A stretch of DNA of 64,000 bases from Pseudomonas cichorii (lineage in GTDB: Bacteria; Pseudomonadota; Gammaproteobacteria; Pseudomonadales; Pseudomonadaceae): the NCBI RefSeq assembly GCF_018343775.1, contig NZ_CP074349.1, positions 1,850,001-1,914,000 of the forward strand, read 5' to 3'. The notes below the pieces were generated by a model, which saw nothing but the letters and a program-made list of their open reading frames with translations, had not been told where the DNA came from and made no database searches. The position numbers were made by a program, and so were the translations under genes. Below, piece after piece: positions 38,274 to 48,193 of the stretch. The stretch's first letter is position 1. The number at the start of each line of letters is the position of its first letter.

Positions 38274-38816
38274 TCAATTGGGAATAATCAACGGTAACAG
38301 TCTGGCAGTATTGCGGGCATCAACCAGTGCCCGATGCTGCTGGCCGCTGAACTGCATGCCTGCCAGTTGCAGTGCACTGTTGAGCCCGGGGGCGCGTTGT
38401 AATTGACGGGCCTCGGCGAAGCGCTGTTTGAGGTTTACATAAGGCAGCTCGTTCAGGGCACTTTCCAGTCGATGCTCGCGCCACTGTTCCTCCAGTTGTT
38501 TGCGGTCGTAATCTCCCCAACTGGCCCAGCCGACAATGCGTGCCTGATGATGGCTCAACCAGCGCTCGAACTGGGGCCATACATTGCTCAGGGATGCCGC
38601 GCTGTCGATATTGCTCTGGCTGATATGGGTCAGTTCCCGACAGAAGTGCGTCAGCAAGGGGCGGCGCGCGGGGCGTACGAAGCGTTCAAAGTGGTCCAGC
38701 TCGCGCCCATCCTGATTCACCAGCGTTGCACCGATCTCGATGATTTCCATTTCTGCGACCGGCCATCCGCCTTCTTCGGTGGTAGCCTCCAGGTCGATCA
38801 CCAGCCAATGCGGCAT
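38274..38816 (-). CDS. 3'-5' exonuclease, DEDDh type (ERI-1/KapD-like)
   Basis: A 180-residue exonuclease of the DnaQ superfamily. Acidic residues of motif I (LVIDLEATTEEGGW), motif II (the D in SWGDYDRKQLEEQW region) and motif III (HRALVDARNTARLLPL, with the H and D) are seen. This arrangement matches ERI-1/KapD-like RNA or DNA exonucleases. The start at 38816 (MPHWLVIDLEATT) places motif I at the extreme N-terminus as usual; the longer frame from 38867 adds 17 residues and is less likely. Confidence 0.86.
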   Translation of the reverse strand: MPHWLVIDLEATTEEGGWPVAEMEIIEIGATLVNQDGRELDHFERFVRPARRPLLTHFCRELTHISQSNIDSAASLSNVWPQFERWLSHHQARIVGWASWGDYDRKQLEEQWREHRLESALNELPYVNLKQRFAEARQLQRAPGLNSALQLAGMQFSGQQHRALVDARNTARLLPLIIPN

Positions 38817-39068
38817 TATGAAGCTCCCATCCAACAGTTTTAGTGAGTCCAGAGTAGCCATATTCATCTGGCTATGCTCGATAAGGTTTTACTGCGCCGT
38901 TGCCGATACATCAATCGACCGTTGAATACTTCAGGGGTGCCTTGTCTTTTGTCGCATTCGCCCTTGGACTTTTCAGGTTATGTGCGACTTATTCCGAATC
39001 ATGGATTTGGGAGTTGTTTAAACTGCTGAAAGCGCATAGCGTGTGGCGTTTTTGACCGATACCTTTTC

Positions 39069-39920
39069 ATGAAGACGCGCGCAGTAATAACCGATGTGTT
39101 GTTGCGTAAGGGAGCGATGCTGATCGTCTCGCTCCTGGTGAGCTGGCAGGTCCAGGCCGCTCAGGTCGTGCAAGTGGCGGCCGTGCATTTTCCGCCCTAT
39201 ATGATTCGCCCTGAAAGAGGCAACGATACCGGGCTTCTGCCCAAGCTCATCGAGGCCTTGAATGCCAGTCAGCGGGACTATGAGTTCGTGGTGGTGCCGA
39301 CTTCCGTGCAGCGTCGCTTCCGGGACTTTGCCCAGGGCCGTTTCGATATCGCCATTTTTGAAAACCCCGACTGGGGCTGGAAACATGTCGCCTATGACAA
39401 GGTGGACATGGGGCTTGAGGATGCCGAAGTCTTTGTGGCGCGCCGGGTCGAAGGGCGTCAGCAGAGTTACTTCGATGATCTTTCGGACAAGCGTCTGGCC
39501 CTGTTCAGCGGTTATCACTATGGATTTGCCAACTTCAATGCAGACCAGAAGTATCTGAGTGAAAACTTCAATGCCACTTCGACCTATTCCCATGACAGCA
39601 ATCTATTGATGGTGATACGCGGGCGTGTGGATATCGCGCCGGTAACGCGCTCCTATCTGGTGGACTTCATGGCACATAACCCTGGCGAGGCCGAACAGTT
39701 TCTGGTTTCCGAGCGGGTCGATCAGCTTTATCGGCAATATGCACTGTTGCGGCCGGGCGGCAGCATCAGCGCTACGAAGTTTGATCAGCTGTTACAGCAA
39801 TTGCGGGATAACGGGGAATTCGCAAGGATCTTCGAGCCCTTGCACATCAAGGTCCTCGCCGTGCCTCCTTACTCGGCTGCATCTGCGGACACTGCAGTGA
39901 GCAAGAAGGTCGGAAGGTAG
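39069..39920 (+). CDS. Periplasmic solute-binding protein (SBP family 3)
   Basis: A 283-residue exported protein. The signal peptide (basic start, then GAMLIVSLLVSWQVQA) is cleaved near AQA/A. The mature domain begins VVQVAAVHFPPYMIRPERGNDTG, followed by LLPKLIEALN, the typical opening of family 3 solute-binding proteins of amino-acid-type ABC transporters. No permease or ATPase gene is adjacent, so it may be an orphan sensor or binding protein. The ligand is unknown. Confidence 0.86.
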   Translation: MKTRAVITDVLLRKGAMLIVSLLVSWQVQAAQVVQVAAVHFPPYMIRPERGNDTGLLPKLIEALNASQRDYEFVVVPTSVQRRFRDFAQGRFDIAIFENPDWGWKHVAYDKVDMGLEDAEVFVARRVEGRQQSYFDDLSDKRLALFSGYHYGFANFNADQKYLSENFNATSTYSHDSNLLMVIRGRVDIAPVTRSYLVDFMAHNPGEAEQFLVSERVDQLYRQYALLRPGGSISATKFDQLLQQLRDNGEFARIFEPLHIKVLAVPPYSAASADTAVSKKVGR

Positions 39921-39930
39921 GCAACCGGGA

Positions 39931-40098
39931 TCATCGATCCTTGGCTTCCTTGGCATCCATTTCGGCATTGCGTTCATGAATACGCTTGAGCTGCTCTTCG
40001 GTCAGAGGCAGCTTTTGCGCTGTGTCGCGCAGTAACATCAGGCCGCCGACGATGGAGCCAATTGCAACGATCAGAATCAACCAGGCATACCAGGGCAT
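39931..40098 (-). CDS. DUF2897 family small membrane protein
   Basis: A 55-residue protein starting MPWYAWLILIVAIGSIVGGLM, one membrane helix, then a charged tail (LTEEQLKRIHERNAEMDAKE). Length and layout fit the DUF2897 family of gammaproteobacteria, whose function is unknown. AGGAGAG lies before the start. It ends 10 bases from the stop of the convergent binding-protein gene. Confidence 0.82.
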   Translation of the reverse strand: MPWYAWLILIVAIGSIVGGLMLLRDTAQKLPLTEEQLKRIHERNAEMDAKEAKDR

Positions 40099-40170
40099 AG
40101 CACTCTCCTTGTAGTCATACCGGTTTGAGCAAGAGGCTGCTCAATGGTTCAAGTGTATGCGCTCTGGGAA

Positions 40171-40207
40171 GGCCGCGTGAAACCATGAGGGTTTACGCGG
40201 CCTTTTG
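40171..40207. terminator. Terminator-like hairpin near the end of eat
   Basis: GGCCGCGTGAAACC / GGTTTACGCGGCC with one mismatch and a short loop, followed on the plus strand by TTTTGTTTTT. It lies just beyond the stop of the minus-strand permease gene and may act in both directions. Confidence 0.7.
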
Positions 40208-40210
40208 TTT

Positions 40211-41575
40211 TTACGAGCCGGTCAGCATGGCGTCGGCAGGCGCGTTGGCACGCGACCGGGCGGTAAGGCTGAAGTAGATGAAGCCCACGGCCATGAAGCA
40301 GAGGAAGATGAAACCGATCAGCGGATTGAACCAGGCCATTGCCAGCAGGCATACCACGGCCAGGGTCAGGGCGATGCCCGGAACGATCGGGTAGCCCGGC
40401 GCACGGAAACTGCGCTCCAGCAGGGGTTCAGTCTTGCGCAGCTTGAACAGGCTGAGCATGCTCATGATGTACATCACGATTGCGCCGAAGACCGCCATGG
40501 TGATCATGGCCGCGGTCAGGGTCATGCCGCTCAGATTGATCAGGCCGTCACTGTAGATGGCAGCAATGCCGATCAGTCCACCGGCGATGATGGCCCGGTG
40601 CGGGGTCTGGAAGCGCGAGAGCTTGGCCAGCGAAGCGGGCAGGTAACCGGCACGCGCCAGGGCAAAGAACTGACGCGAGTAGCCCAGAATGATCCCGTGG
40701 AAGCTGGCGACCAGACCGAACAGACCGATCCAGACCAGCATGTGCAGCCAGCCGGAGTTATCGCCGACTACAGCCTTCATGGCCTGTGGCAGCGGGTCGT
40801 TGATGTTGGACAGGGTGCGCCAGTCGCCAACGCCGCCTGCAAACAGCATGACGCCGATGGCCAGCACGACCAGCGTCAGAATGCCGCTGACGTAGGCTTT
40901 GGGAATGGTCCGTTTCGGGTCCTTGGCTTCTTCGGCGGCCATGGCTGCACCTTCAATGGCCAGGAAGAACCAGATGGCGAATGGAATCGCGGCGAACATA
41001 CCGGCAATCGCACCCGGGCCGAAGGTGCTGGAACCTGCCCAGCCATGCAGTGCGAAGTTGCTGAAGCTGAAAGCCGGAGCCACAACGCCCATGAATACCA
41101 GCAGCTCGGCCACGGCCAGTACACAGACAACCAGCTCGAAGGTTGCTGCCAGTTTCACGCCCAGAATATTGAGGGTCATGAACACGATATAGGCTCCGAC
41201 CGCCGCATGCTTGGGGTCCAGCCCAGGGTATTGCACGTTCAGGTAGGCACCGATTGCCAGGGCAATGGCCGGGGGCGCAAAGACGAATTCGATCAGCGTC
41301 GCCATACCGGCGATCAGGCCGCCTTTCTCACCGAATGCGCGGCGGCTATAGGCAAATGGACCGCCCGCGTGTGGAATGGCGGTGGTCAGCTCGGTGAAGC
41401 TGAAGATGAAGCAGGTGTACATCGTTGCGACCATCAAGGCCGTGACCAGAAAACCGAGGGTTCCGGCTACGCCCCAGCCGTAGCTCCAGCCGAAGTATTC
41501 GCCTGAAATCACCAGCCCGACCGCGATCCCCCACAGGTGCAGCGTGCCCAGCGTTGGCTTGAGTTGTTGACTCAT
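40211..41575 (-). CDS. eat: Ethanolamine permease
   Basis: A 454-residue amino-acid-polyamine-organocation transporter with about 12 membrane helices. The N-terminal LHLWGIAVGLVISGEYFGWSYG is the signature of the ethanolamine permease branch, and FTELTTAIPHAGGPFAYSRRAFG and the IEGAAMAAEEAKDPKRTIPK loop agree. No ethanolamine ammonia-lyase genes are adjacent in this window. A sigma-54-type promoter lies about 68-83 bases upstream of the start. Confidence 0.92.
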   Translation of the reverse strand: MSQQLKPTLGTLHLWGIAVGLVISGEYFGWSYGWGVAGTLGFLVTALMVATMYTCFIFSFTELTTAIPHAGGPFAYSRRAFGEKGGLIAGMATLIEFVFAPPAIALAIGAYLNVQYPGLDPKHAAVGAYIVFMTLNILGVKLAATFELVVCVLAVAELLVFMGVVAPAFSFSNFALHGWAGSSTFGPGAIAGMFAAIPFAIWFFLAIEGAAMAAEEAKDPKRTIPKAYVSGILTLVVLAIGVMLFAGGVGDWRTLSNINDPLPQAMKAVVGDNSGWLHMLVWIGLFGLVASFHGIILGYSRQFFALARAGYLPASLAKLSRFQTPHRAIIAGGLIGIAAIYSDGLINLSGMTLTAAMITMAVFGAIVMYIMSMLSLFKLRKTEPLLERSFRAPGYPIVPGIALTLAVVCLLAMAWFNPLIGFIFLCFMAVGFIYFSLTARSRANAPADAMLTGS

Positions 41576-41642
41576 GTATTTCTCCCTGATGCCTCGAAAA
41601 TCGTTGAAATATCTTTTTGCTTGCTCTTTTTATGTTTTCGTT

Positions 41643-41658
41643 TGCAGGCTCCGTGCCA
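41643..41658 (-). promoter_or_regulatory. Sigma-54 promoter for the ethanolamine permease
   Basis: Read on the minus strand: TGGCACGGAGCCTGCA. It matches TGGCACG-N4-TTGC(A/T) at all fixed positions but one (C for the first T of TTGC), with exact GG to GC spacing. It would give a leader of about 55 bases to the permease start. Confidence 0.72.
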
Positions 41659-41865
41659 GTGCATGAATCGTCGTCGTATTGCTTCAAATGGGGTCGTTTG
41701 CAGAACGGCACGGGTTTCAGGTGCTTTCATGGGGACCGGTTTGGTGCATCCGGCCATGGAGGTGAACACTGCAAGTGCGTATTGGCTTTTTTAAAGTCCG
41801 GGTCCCGTCCGCCAGCAGGTTCGGCTACAATGCGCGCCGATTTCGACTTACCTGAGAACACGCTC

Positions 41866-42564
41866 ATGTCCGCCTGCCAGACTCCTGTCATCGTCGCCCT
41901 GGATTTTCCAACCCGTGACGCCGCCTTGCGGCTGGCTGACCAGCTCGATCCAAAACTGTGCCGGGTGAAGGTCGGCAAGGAGCTGTTCACCAGTTGTGCT
42001 TCGGATATCGTCGAGACCCTGCGTAACAAGGGCTTCGATGTGTTTCTGGACCTCAAATTTCACGACATCCCCAACACCACTGCCATGGCCGTCAAGGCTG
42101 CAGCGGAAATGGGCGTCTGGATGGTGAACGTGCATTGCTCCGGCGGTCTGCGCATGATGTCGGCCTGCCGTGAGGTGCTTGATAAGCGCACCGGTCCTCA
42201 ACCGCTGTTGATCGGCGTGACCGTGCTGACCAGCATGGAACGTGAAGATCTGGCGGGCATCGGTCTGGATATCGACCCACAGGTTCAAGTGCTGCGTCTG
42301 GCAGCCCTGGCTGAAAAAGCCGGCATGGACGGCCTGGTGTGTTCGGCTCTGGAGGCCCAGGCGCTGAAGGCCGCTCACCCGTCCCTGCAACTGGTCACTC
42401 CTGGCATTCGTCCGGCAGGCAGCGCACAGGACGATCAACGTCGCATCCTGACACCGCGTCAGGCTCTGGACGCCGGTTCCGACTATCTGGTGATCGGCCG
42501 TCCGATCAGTCAGGCTGCCGATCCGGCCCAGGCCCTGGCGGCTGTGGTTGCCGAACTGGCGTGA
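41866..42564 (+). CDS. pyrF: Orotidine 5'-phosphate decarboxylase
   Basis: PyrF (232 residues) makes UMP from OMP, the last step of de novo pyrimidine synthesis. The catalytic [10 protein letters not shown] motif (about residues 60-69) and the phosphate-binding TPGIRP and YLVIGRPI motifs are intact. The start at 41866 gives [21 protein letters not shown], the usual N-terminus; the longer open frame upstream is not family-like. Confidence 0.97.
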   Translation: MSACQTPVIVALDFPTRDAALRLADQLDPKLCRVKVGKELFTSCASDIVETLRNKGFDVFLDLKFHDIPNTTAMAVKAAAEMGVWMVNVHCSGGLRMMSACREVLDKRTGPQPLLIGVTVLTSMEREDLAGIGLDIDPQVQVLRLAALAEKAGMDGLVCSALEAQALKAAHPSLQLVTPGIRPAGSAQDDQRRILTPRQALDAGSDYLVIGRPISQAADPAQALAAVVAELA

Positions 42565-42573
42565 TACCGGGTT

Positions 42574-42605
42574 TCGCGAATGGGCAGATCTGTGCCCATT
42601 CGCGA
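42574..42605. repeat. Palindrome between pyrF and the oxidoreductase gene
   Basis: TCGCGAATGGGC / GCCCATTCGCGA, a 12-bp stem around a loop containing AGATCT, lying between two converging genes. The outer TCGCGAATG is shared with the REP-like palindromes elsewhere in the window but the inner part differs. It may serve as a terminator. Confidence 0.75.
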
Positions 42606-42615
42606 TAACGTGCTG

Positions 42616-43620
42616 TCAGACCTTCAACACCAGCTTGCCGAAGTTCTCGCCACTGAAGAGCTTGAGCAGGGTTTCCGGAAAGGTTTCCAGGCCTTCAACC
42701 ACATCTTCGCGGCTCTTGAGCTTGCCTTCGGCAATCCAGCCCGCCATTTCCTGACCGGCTTCTGCGAAACGCGAGGCGTAGTCCAGCACCACAAAGCCTT
42801 CCATGCGCGCACGGTTGACCAGCAGCGACAGGTAGTTGCTCGGGCCCTTGATCGGTGACGTGTTGTTGTACTGGCTGATTGCGCCACAGATCACGACCCG
42901 GGCTCGCGGTGCCAGACGGCTGAGCACGGCATCCAGAATGTCGCCACCCACGTTATCGAAATACACGTCCACGCCTTTGGGGCACTCGCGTTTCAGGCCG
43001 GCAAGGACGTCTTCGCTCTTGTAGTCGATAACACCGTCGAAACCCAGTTCCTCGGTCAGCGAACGGCACTTTTCCTGGCCGCCAGCGATGCCGATGACAC
43101 GGCAACCCTTGAGCTTGGCGATTTGCCCGGCCACGCTGCCCACGGCACCGGCGGCGCCGGAGATCACCACGGTATCGCCGCTTTTCGGTGCGCCGACATC
43201 CAGCAGTGCGAAGTAGGCGGTCATGCCGGTCATGCCCAGTGCGGACAGGTAGCGGGGCAGCGGGGCGAGTTTCGGGTCGACCTTGTAGAAGCCTCTGGGC
43301 TCGCCGACGAAGTAATCCTGCACACCCAGCGAGCCTTGCACGTAATCGCCTGCCGCGAACTGCGGGTTCTTCGATTCGATCACTTCACCCACGCCCAGAG
43401 CGCGCATCACATGGCCCAGCTCAACCGGCGGAATGTAGGATTTGCCCTCGTTCATCCAGCCACGCATGGCCGGGTCGAGTGAGAGGTACTGGTTGCGTAC
43501 CAGAATCTGTCCGTCTGCCACTTCTGCGACCGGCACTTCCTGATACGTGAAGTTCTCTCTGCCGGGTTGGCCAACAGGTCGTTTGGCGAGCAGAAACTGG
43601 CGATTGGAAAGGGTGGTCAT
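42616..43620 (-). CDS. NADP-dependent oxidoreductase, MDR family (CurA-like)
   Basis: A 334-residue medium-chain dehydrogenase/reductase without structural zinc. The nucleotide-binding motif GAAGAVGSVAGQIAKLKGCRV (about 152-172), the VDVYFDNVGGDILDAVL segment and the N-terminal PVGQPGRENFTYQEVPV place it in the prostaglandin reductase/curcumin reductase-like group that reduces enone double bonds with NADPH. The substrate is not predictable. Confidence 0.9.
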   Translation of the reverse strand: MTTLSNRQFLLAKRPVGQPGRENFTYQEVPVAEVADGQILVRNQYLSLDPAMRGWMNEGKSYIPPVELGHVMRALGVGEVIESKNPQFAAGDYVQGSLGVQDYFVGEPRGFYKVDPKLAPLPRYLSALGMTGMTAYFALLDVGAPKSGDTVVISGAAGAVGSVAGQIAKLKGCRVIGIAGGQEKCRSLTEELGFDGVIDYKSEDVLAGLKRECPKGVDVYFDNVGGDILDAVLSRLAPRARVVICGAISQYNNTSPIKGPSNYLSLLVNRARMEGFVVLDYASRFAEAGQEMAGWIAEGKLKSREDVVEGLETFPETLLKLFSGENFGKLVLKV

Positions 43621-43816
43621 GACAGGTCCTCGATTTGAGTGAGAAGGCTGATTGAAGCTGTTGATGCGCTTTCAGGCAAGCAACGGTCACGCAGCGAATG
43701 CGGTTCCATCCAGCCGGATGATGCCTCTGGCCAGTCGTTACCAAAGGTGTTTGTGACTTGAGTCACCTGCATCAGTGCTCTACATTGCCGGTTCATTGAA
43801 AGTCTGGATTACCGCA

Positions 43817-44752
43817 ATGTCTGCCACGAATCTGCCAACCCTTTATCCCCGCGTGCTGCGTGAAGGCGACGCCGTTGCCCTGGTGTCGCCTGCCGGCCCT
43901 GTGGTTGCTTCCAGGGTCGAGGCTGCAGTGCAGGTGCTGGAAGGGTGGGGATTGAAACCGCGGGTTTATCCGCATGCATTGGGCAAGCACTCCTTTTATG
44001 CCGGTACTGACGAAGATCGCATTGCAGATCTGAACAGCGCACTGGCCGACCCGCAAATCCGTGCAGTGATCTGCAATCGTGGCGGTTACGGCACCCAGCG
44101 CATTCTTGGGCAACTCGATTACGAATCCGTTCGGCGCGACCCGAAACTGGTCACGGGCTTTTCCGACATCACGGCCCTGCACGGCGCGCTGTGGACGCAT
44201 GTGGGGCTTGCAACCATCCACGGCCCGGTGGCGACACAACTGGAGCGGGGCGGCCTGTTCACCAGCAGCATGCGTCACGTATTGATGAGCACCGAGCCGG
44301 TGCTGCTCAAGGCCGACTCCGCCGCTGCGACCGGCAGCGTGCGCACTCGGGGCAGTGCCAAGGGTTTGTTGCTCGGCGGTAATCTGAGCATGCTCAGTAC
44401 CTGTATCGGTACGCCTTACATGCCCGACCTGACAGGCGCTATCCTGCTGATCGAGGATGTTGGCGAATCAGCCTATCGCGTCGATCGTCTGCTGACTCAC
44501 CTGGGCAATTGCGGCATTCTGCAGCGTCTGGCGGGCATCGCGGCGGGCGACTTCAGTGTGCCTGCCCATGCCGCAGGTTCGATCAGCCCTGCCCATGTGT
44601 TGCAGGAGCGGCTGGGCAATCTGGGGATTCCGGTCCTTGGCGGTTTGCCGGTGGGCCATGGGGACGTCAATCAGGCCGTGTCTCTGGGAACCGAGGCGAT
44701 TCTCGACGCGGATGCCGGGACCTTGCTGGTATCCGCCGCTGCCCGTTCCTGA
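43817..44752 (+). CDS. ldcA: LD-carboxypeptidase, S66 family
   Basis: A 311-residue serine peptidase that removes the terminal D-alanine from tetrapeptides in murein recycling. Family S66 motifs are present: VSPAGPV at the start, ICNRGGYGTQRIL with the region before the catalytic serine, GFSDITALHGAL (Ser nucleophile context), LIEDVGESAYRVDRLLTHL and GLPVGHG with the late histidine. The start at 43817 (MSATNLPTLYPRVLREGD) is chosen over an upstream GTG. Confidence 0.9.
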   Translation: MSATNLPTLYPRVLREGDAVALVSPAGPVVASRVEAAVQVLEGWGLKPRVYPHALGKHSFYAGTDEDRIADLNSALADPQIRAVICNRGGYGTQRILGQLDYESVRRDPKLVTGFSDITALHGALWTHVGLATIHGPVATQLERGGLFTSSMRHVLMSTEPVLLKADSAAATGSVRTRGSAKGLLLGGNLSMLSTCIGTPYMPDLTGAILLIEDVGESAYRVDRLLTHLGNCGILQRLAGIAAGDFSVPAHAAGSISPAHVLQERLGNLGIPVLGGLPVGHGDVNQAVSLGTEAILDADAGTLLVSAAARS

Positions 44753-44976
44753 AGCACGAATCTCCTTCATTGCATCGTGTTTCCCCCCGCAGATGGAGCA
44801 TCTGGCCGCCTGTGGCCGTGGCGACCATTCTGAAAGCGACGTCTGCGTAGCTCTTTGCCATTATTGCTGAGCCACAGGCTTGCGCTTGATTCGACCCGTT
44901 GCGAATGTGCATGGATATTGAATGGCCTCGTGAGTGGATCATTCAAGGCGAATGATTCGGACGGGGATTGAACGCT

Positions 44977-46947
44977 ATGATCTTGGCCATACAAAGACGC
45001 TTCGCCAATCTCGGTATGGCGAAGAAGCTGGGTTTTGGTTTTTCTTTGGTGCTGCTGTTGACGGCGCTGGTGGCAGCCATTGGTGTCTGGTCGCTGAAGA
45101 ACATCAGTCTGCATTTCGATGGCCTGAAGCAGATGTCCTCCCTCAACAGCGGCTTGCTTCGTGTACGTCTGCTGGAGCAGGAATATGCGCTGCACAGCGA
45201 CCCCAAGGTCGTCGAGCAGATTCACGCCAGAATCGATGACTTGAACACCCTCGCGCAGTCGCTGCAGGAACAGTCGCCAGCCAGTGCCGCGATGCTGTCT
45301 CAGGTTCAGCAGGCGCTGGTTGCCTATCGCACCTCTTTCGATGAGTTCGTCGATATCAGCCAAAGCAAGGACCTGGCGCTGGAAATGGCCAGTTGGTCGG
45401 TGTCCAGTGTCTCCAACAACCTTGAGGTGTTGCAGGCGGGTCTTGCCGATGATGGGACCTGGACGCTGAAGGACACCCAGGGCCAGCAAGGTGCCGAGTT
45501 CGTCGAGCAGTCCGGCAAGGTCAGTCAGGTATCGAGATTGATGCAGCAAGCCATGGACGAGGCCCGTGTCCGTCTGGACAAGAGTCGCAGGACGGGCTCT
45601 GGCGATGCTCCGAAAACCGGGACCATCGAACAGGCCGAGCAGGCCAGGGGGCTGGCCGAAGAGCTCAAGTCCCAGATCAAGGATGAGGGCTACCTGACGG
45701 TGTTGGCTGAAGTCGGCACGCACATTGTCAGCTTCACCGAAAAGCTCAATGAGTACACCGGGCTATTGGCCAGAGAAGCGCAGGTTTCCAGTCTGTTGGC
45801 GACCAATGCCCGGCAAGTGGTCGAGCTTGTCAACCAGGCGGCTGCTGCCGAGGATCAGTCCGTGCAGGCTCAACTCACGGCCAATACCCTGCAGATTATC
45901 GGCTCGTCGGTGGTGGCCTTGCTGGTGGGGTTTATTGTTTCCTGGTTGATTACCCGCTTGATTGTCGGCCCGCTGCGCAGTGTCATAGGCCTGGCGCAAC
46001 GCATTGCGGCAGGCGATTTGAGCGGCAGTGTGCAGGTTCGGCGGCACGATGAAATCGGTCAGTTGATGCTTGCCATGCAGCAGATGGGCGAGGGCTTGAG
46101 CCGTATTGTCAGTGGTTTGCAGTCGGGCATCGAGCAACTGTCGAACTCGGCGCAGTCTTTGTCGAGCGTTACTGAGCAGACCAATCGGGAAGTCGGTTCT
46201 CAAAAGGAAGAAACCGAGCAGGTCGCTACCGCAATGAATCAGATGACCGCCACTGTCCATGATGTGGCGCGTAATGCCGAAGAGGCTGCACTGGCCGCGC
46301 AAACCGCTGATGAAAAGGTGGGTGGTGGGCAGACGGTGGTGCGTCAGAGCATGCAGCGCATCGAGCAACTGGCTGGTTCATCGCAGTCTGCCAGCCAGAG
46401 TATCCAGAACCTGAGCGCCGAGATTCAGAACATCGGCCAGATCTTGAACGTGATCAAAAGCGTTGCCGAACAAACCAACCTGCTGGCGCTCAATGCTGCC
46501 ATCGAGGCGGCCCGGGCGGGTGAGCAGGGGCGTGGTTTTGCGGTGGTGGCCGATGAGGTCCGTGCCCTTGCCAAGCGTACGCAGCAATCAACCCAAGAGA
46601 TCGAAAACCTGGTGTTCAGGCTGCAAAGTGGCGCGCAGGCGTCGGTTGAACAGATTCAGAGCAGTGGCGAGCTGGTGAAGCTGGCAGTCAGTGATGTGCT
46701 GCAAACCGAAAGCGCGTTGGGTGCTATTGCCGAAGCGGTGTCGATGATTCAGCAGATGAACCAGCAGATCGCTGCGGCCGCCGAACAGCAAAGCTCGGTG
46801 GCCGAAGAGATCAACCGCAGTGTGACAAGCATCCGTGCCAGCGCCGATCACTCGGCCCTGGCCATGCAGGACAACGCAGCGTCCAGTCTTGAACTGGCTT
46901 CACTGGGCGTGGAGCTGAAGGGGATGGTCGGGCATTTCAGGCTCTGA
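44977..46947 (+). CDS. Methyl-accepting chemotaxis protein with HBM sensor
   Basis: A 656-residue chemoreceptor. A first helix ([24 protein letters not shown], about 17-40) and a second near 305-330 bracket a periplasmic all-helical domain of about 260 residues, the size of the helical bimodular (HBM) type known from McpS and TlpQ. HAMP ([18 protein letters not shown]) and the signalling domain with the tip [23 protein letters not shown] sequence follow. The ligand is unknown. ATG at 44977 is chosen over a TTG 9 bases earlier. Confidence 0.92.
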   Translation: MILAIQRRFANLGMAKKLGFGFSLVLLLTALVAAIGVWSLKNISLHFDGLKQMSSLNSGLLRVRLLEQEYALHSDPKVVEQIHARIDDLNTLAQSLQEQSPASAAMLSQVQQALVAYRTSFDEFVDISQSKDLALEMASWSVSSVSNNLEVLQAGLADDGTWTLKDTQGQQGAEFVEQSGKVSQVSRLMQQAMDEARVRLDKSRRTGSGDAPKTGTIEQAEQARGLAEELKSQIKDEGYLTVLAEVGTHIVSFTEKLNEYTGLLAREAQVSSLLATNARQVVELVNQAAAAEDQSVQAQLTANTLQIIGSSVVALLVGFIVSWLITRLIVGPLRSVIGLAQRIAAGDLSGSVQVRRHDEIGQLMLAMQQMGEGLSRIVSGLQSGIEQLSNSAQSLSSVTEQTNREVGSQKEETEQVATAMNQMTATVHDVARNAEEAALAAQTADEKVGGGQTVVRQSMQRIEQLAGSSQSASQSIQNLSAEIQNIGQILNVIKSVAEQTNLLALNAAIEAARAGEQGRGFAVVADEVRALAKRTQQSTQEIENLVFRLQSGAQASVEQIQSSGELVKLAVSDVLQTESALGAIAEAVSMIQQMNQQIAAAAEQQSSVAEEINRSVTSIRASADHSALAMQDNAASSLELASLGVELKGMVGHFRL

Positions 46948-46949
46948 TT

Positions 46950-48143
46950 TCATGCGCCCTTGCGCACATTGAGGATCAGCAGCGTCAGGACCCCGGCGAC
47001 GATGCCCCAGAGTGCCGAGCCAATGGAAAACAGGGTCAGCCCTGATGCGGTGACCATGAAGGTGATGAGCGCCGCTTCCCGTTCCCTGGGTTCGTTCATG
47101 GCCACGGTCAGGCCGTTGATGAGCGAACCGAACAGCGCCAGTGCGGCAATCGAGAGCACCAGTTCCTTGGGAAAGGCCGCGAACAGTGCGGCCAGCGTCG
47201 CGCCGAAGATTCCGGCGACGCCATAGAAAACCCCGCACCAGACCGCTGCCGTATAGCGCTTGCTCTTGTCTTCATGGGCATTGGGGCTGGTGCAGATGGC
47301 GGCACTGATTGCCGCGAGGTTGAGCCCGTGGCAGCCAAAAGGTGCGGTCAGCAGCGAGGTGATGCCCGTTGCCGTGATCAGCGGTGAAGAGGGCGTGTGA
47401 TAGCCATCGGCGCGCAGTACGGCAATGCCCGGCATGTTCTGGGAGGTCATCGCTACCACGAATAACGGAATGCTGATGCTGATGGTCGCTGCCAGTGAGA
47501 ACGACGGTGTCGTCCAGACTGGCGTGGCCACTTCCAGAGTAACGTCATTGAAATTCAGCAACCCCAACAGGCTGGCGGCTGCGATGCCCACCACCAGTGA
47601 CGCCAGTACTGAATAGCGCGGCGAGACTCGCTTGATCAGCAGGTAAGTGAAAAACATGGCCAGAACCAGGCTGGTTCGATGCTGGACGGCGATGAAGATG
47701 TCGCTGCCGATCTTGAACAGAATCCCGGCCAGCAATGCCGCGGCCAGCGAGGCGGGCAGGCGCTTGACCAGACGCTCGAAGCTGCCGGTCATGCCGCAGA
47801 TGATCACCAGGATCGAGCAGGTGATGAATGCGCCGATGGCCTCCGGATACCCCACGCCACCCAGTGTGGTAATCAGCAATGCGGCGCCGGGAGTTGACCA
47901 TGCCACGCTGATGGGCGTGCGATAGCGCAACGACAGGCCGATGCTGCACACCGCCATGCCGATGAACATCGACAAGAGCCAGGACGACATCTGGCCATTG
48001 CTGAGGCCTGCGGTCTGCCCGGCCTGGAGCATCAGTACCAGCGAGCTGGTGCAGCCGGTCATCATCGCGATGAAGCCGGCGACCACGGCCGAAGGCGATG
48101 AGTCTGCCAATGGGCGCAGTGGTGCCTTGAGGGTCTCGTTCAT
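46950..48143 (-). CDS. BenE family transporter
   Basis: A 397-residue membrane protein with about 12 helices belonging to the benzoate:H+ symporter (BenE) family. Signatures include AWSTPGAALLITTLGGVGYPEAIGAF (split), TSQNMPGIAVLRADGY and APFGCHGLNLAAISAAICTSP. It follows a MarR-type regulator gene by 50 bases, which probably forms one operon with it. No benzoate degradation genes are near, so the substrate is open. Confidence 0.9.
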   Translation of the reverse strand: MNETLKAPLRPLADSSPSAVVAGFIAMMTGCTSSLVLMLQAGQTAGLSNGQMSSWLLSMFIGMAVCSIGLSLRYRTPISVAWSTPGAALLITTLGGVGYPEAIGAFITCSILVIICGMTGSFERLVKRLPASLAAALLAGILFKIGSDIFIAVQHRTSLVLAMFFTYLLIKRVSPRYSVLASLVVGIAAASLLGLLNFNDVTLEVATPVWTTPSFSLAATISISIPLFVVAMTSQNMPGIAVLRADGYHTPSSPLITATGITSLLTAPFGCHGLNLAAISAAICTSPNAHEDKSKRYTAAVWCGVFYGVAGIFGATLAALFAAFPKELVLSIAALALFGSLINGLTVAMNEPREREAALITFMVTASGLTLFSIGSALWGIVAGVLTLLILNVRKGA

Positions 48144-48193
48144 GCAGGGCTTTCCTTGAGCGGGCAGTTTGTGCGGTGTCGTTATTTTTGTAT

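Noticed and set aside
42574..42605. Full member of the REP-like palindrome family
   Set aside because: Only the outer TCGCGAATG matches; the inner stem differs, so it is listed as a separate palindrome with a possible terminator role.
44753..44976. Possible small RNA or gene between ldcA and the chemoreceptor
   Set aside because: No promoter plus terminator pair or stable structured RNA was found; a FliA-type GCCGATAA site was sought and not seen.
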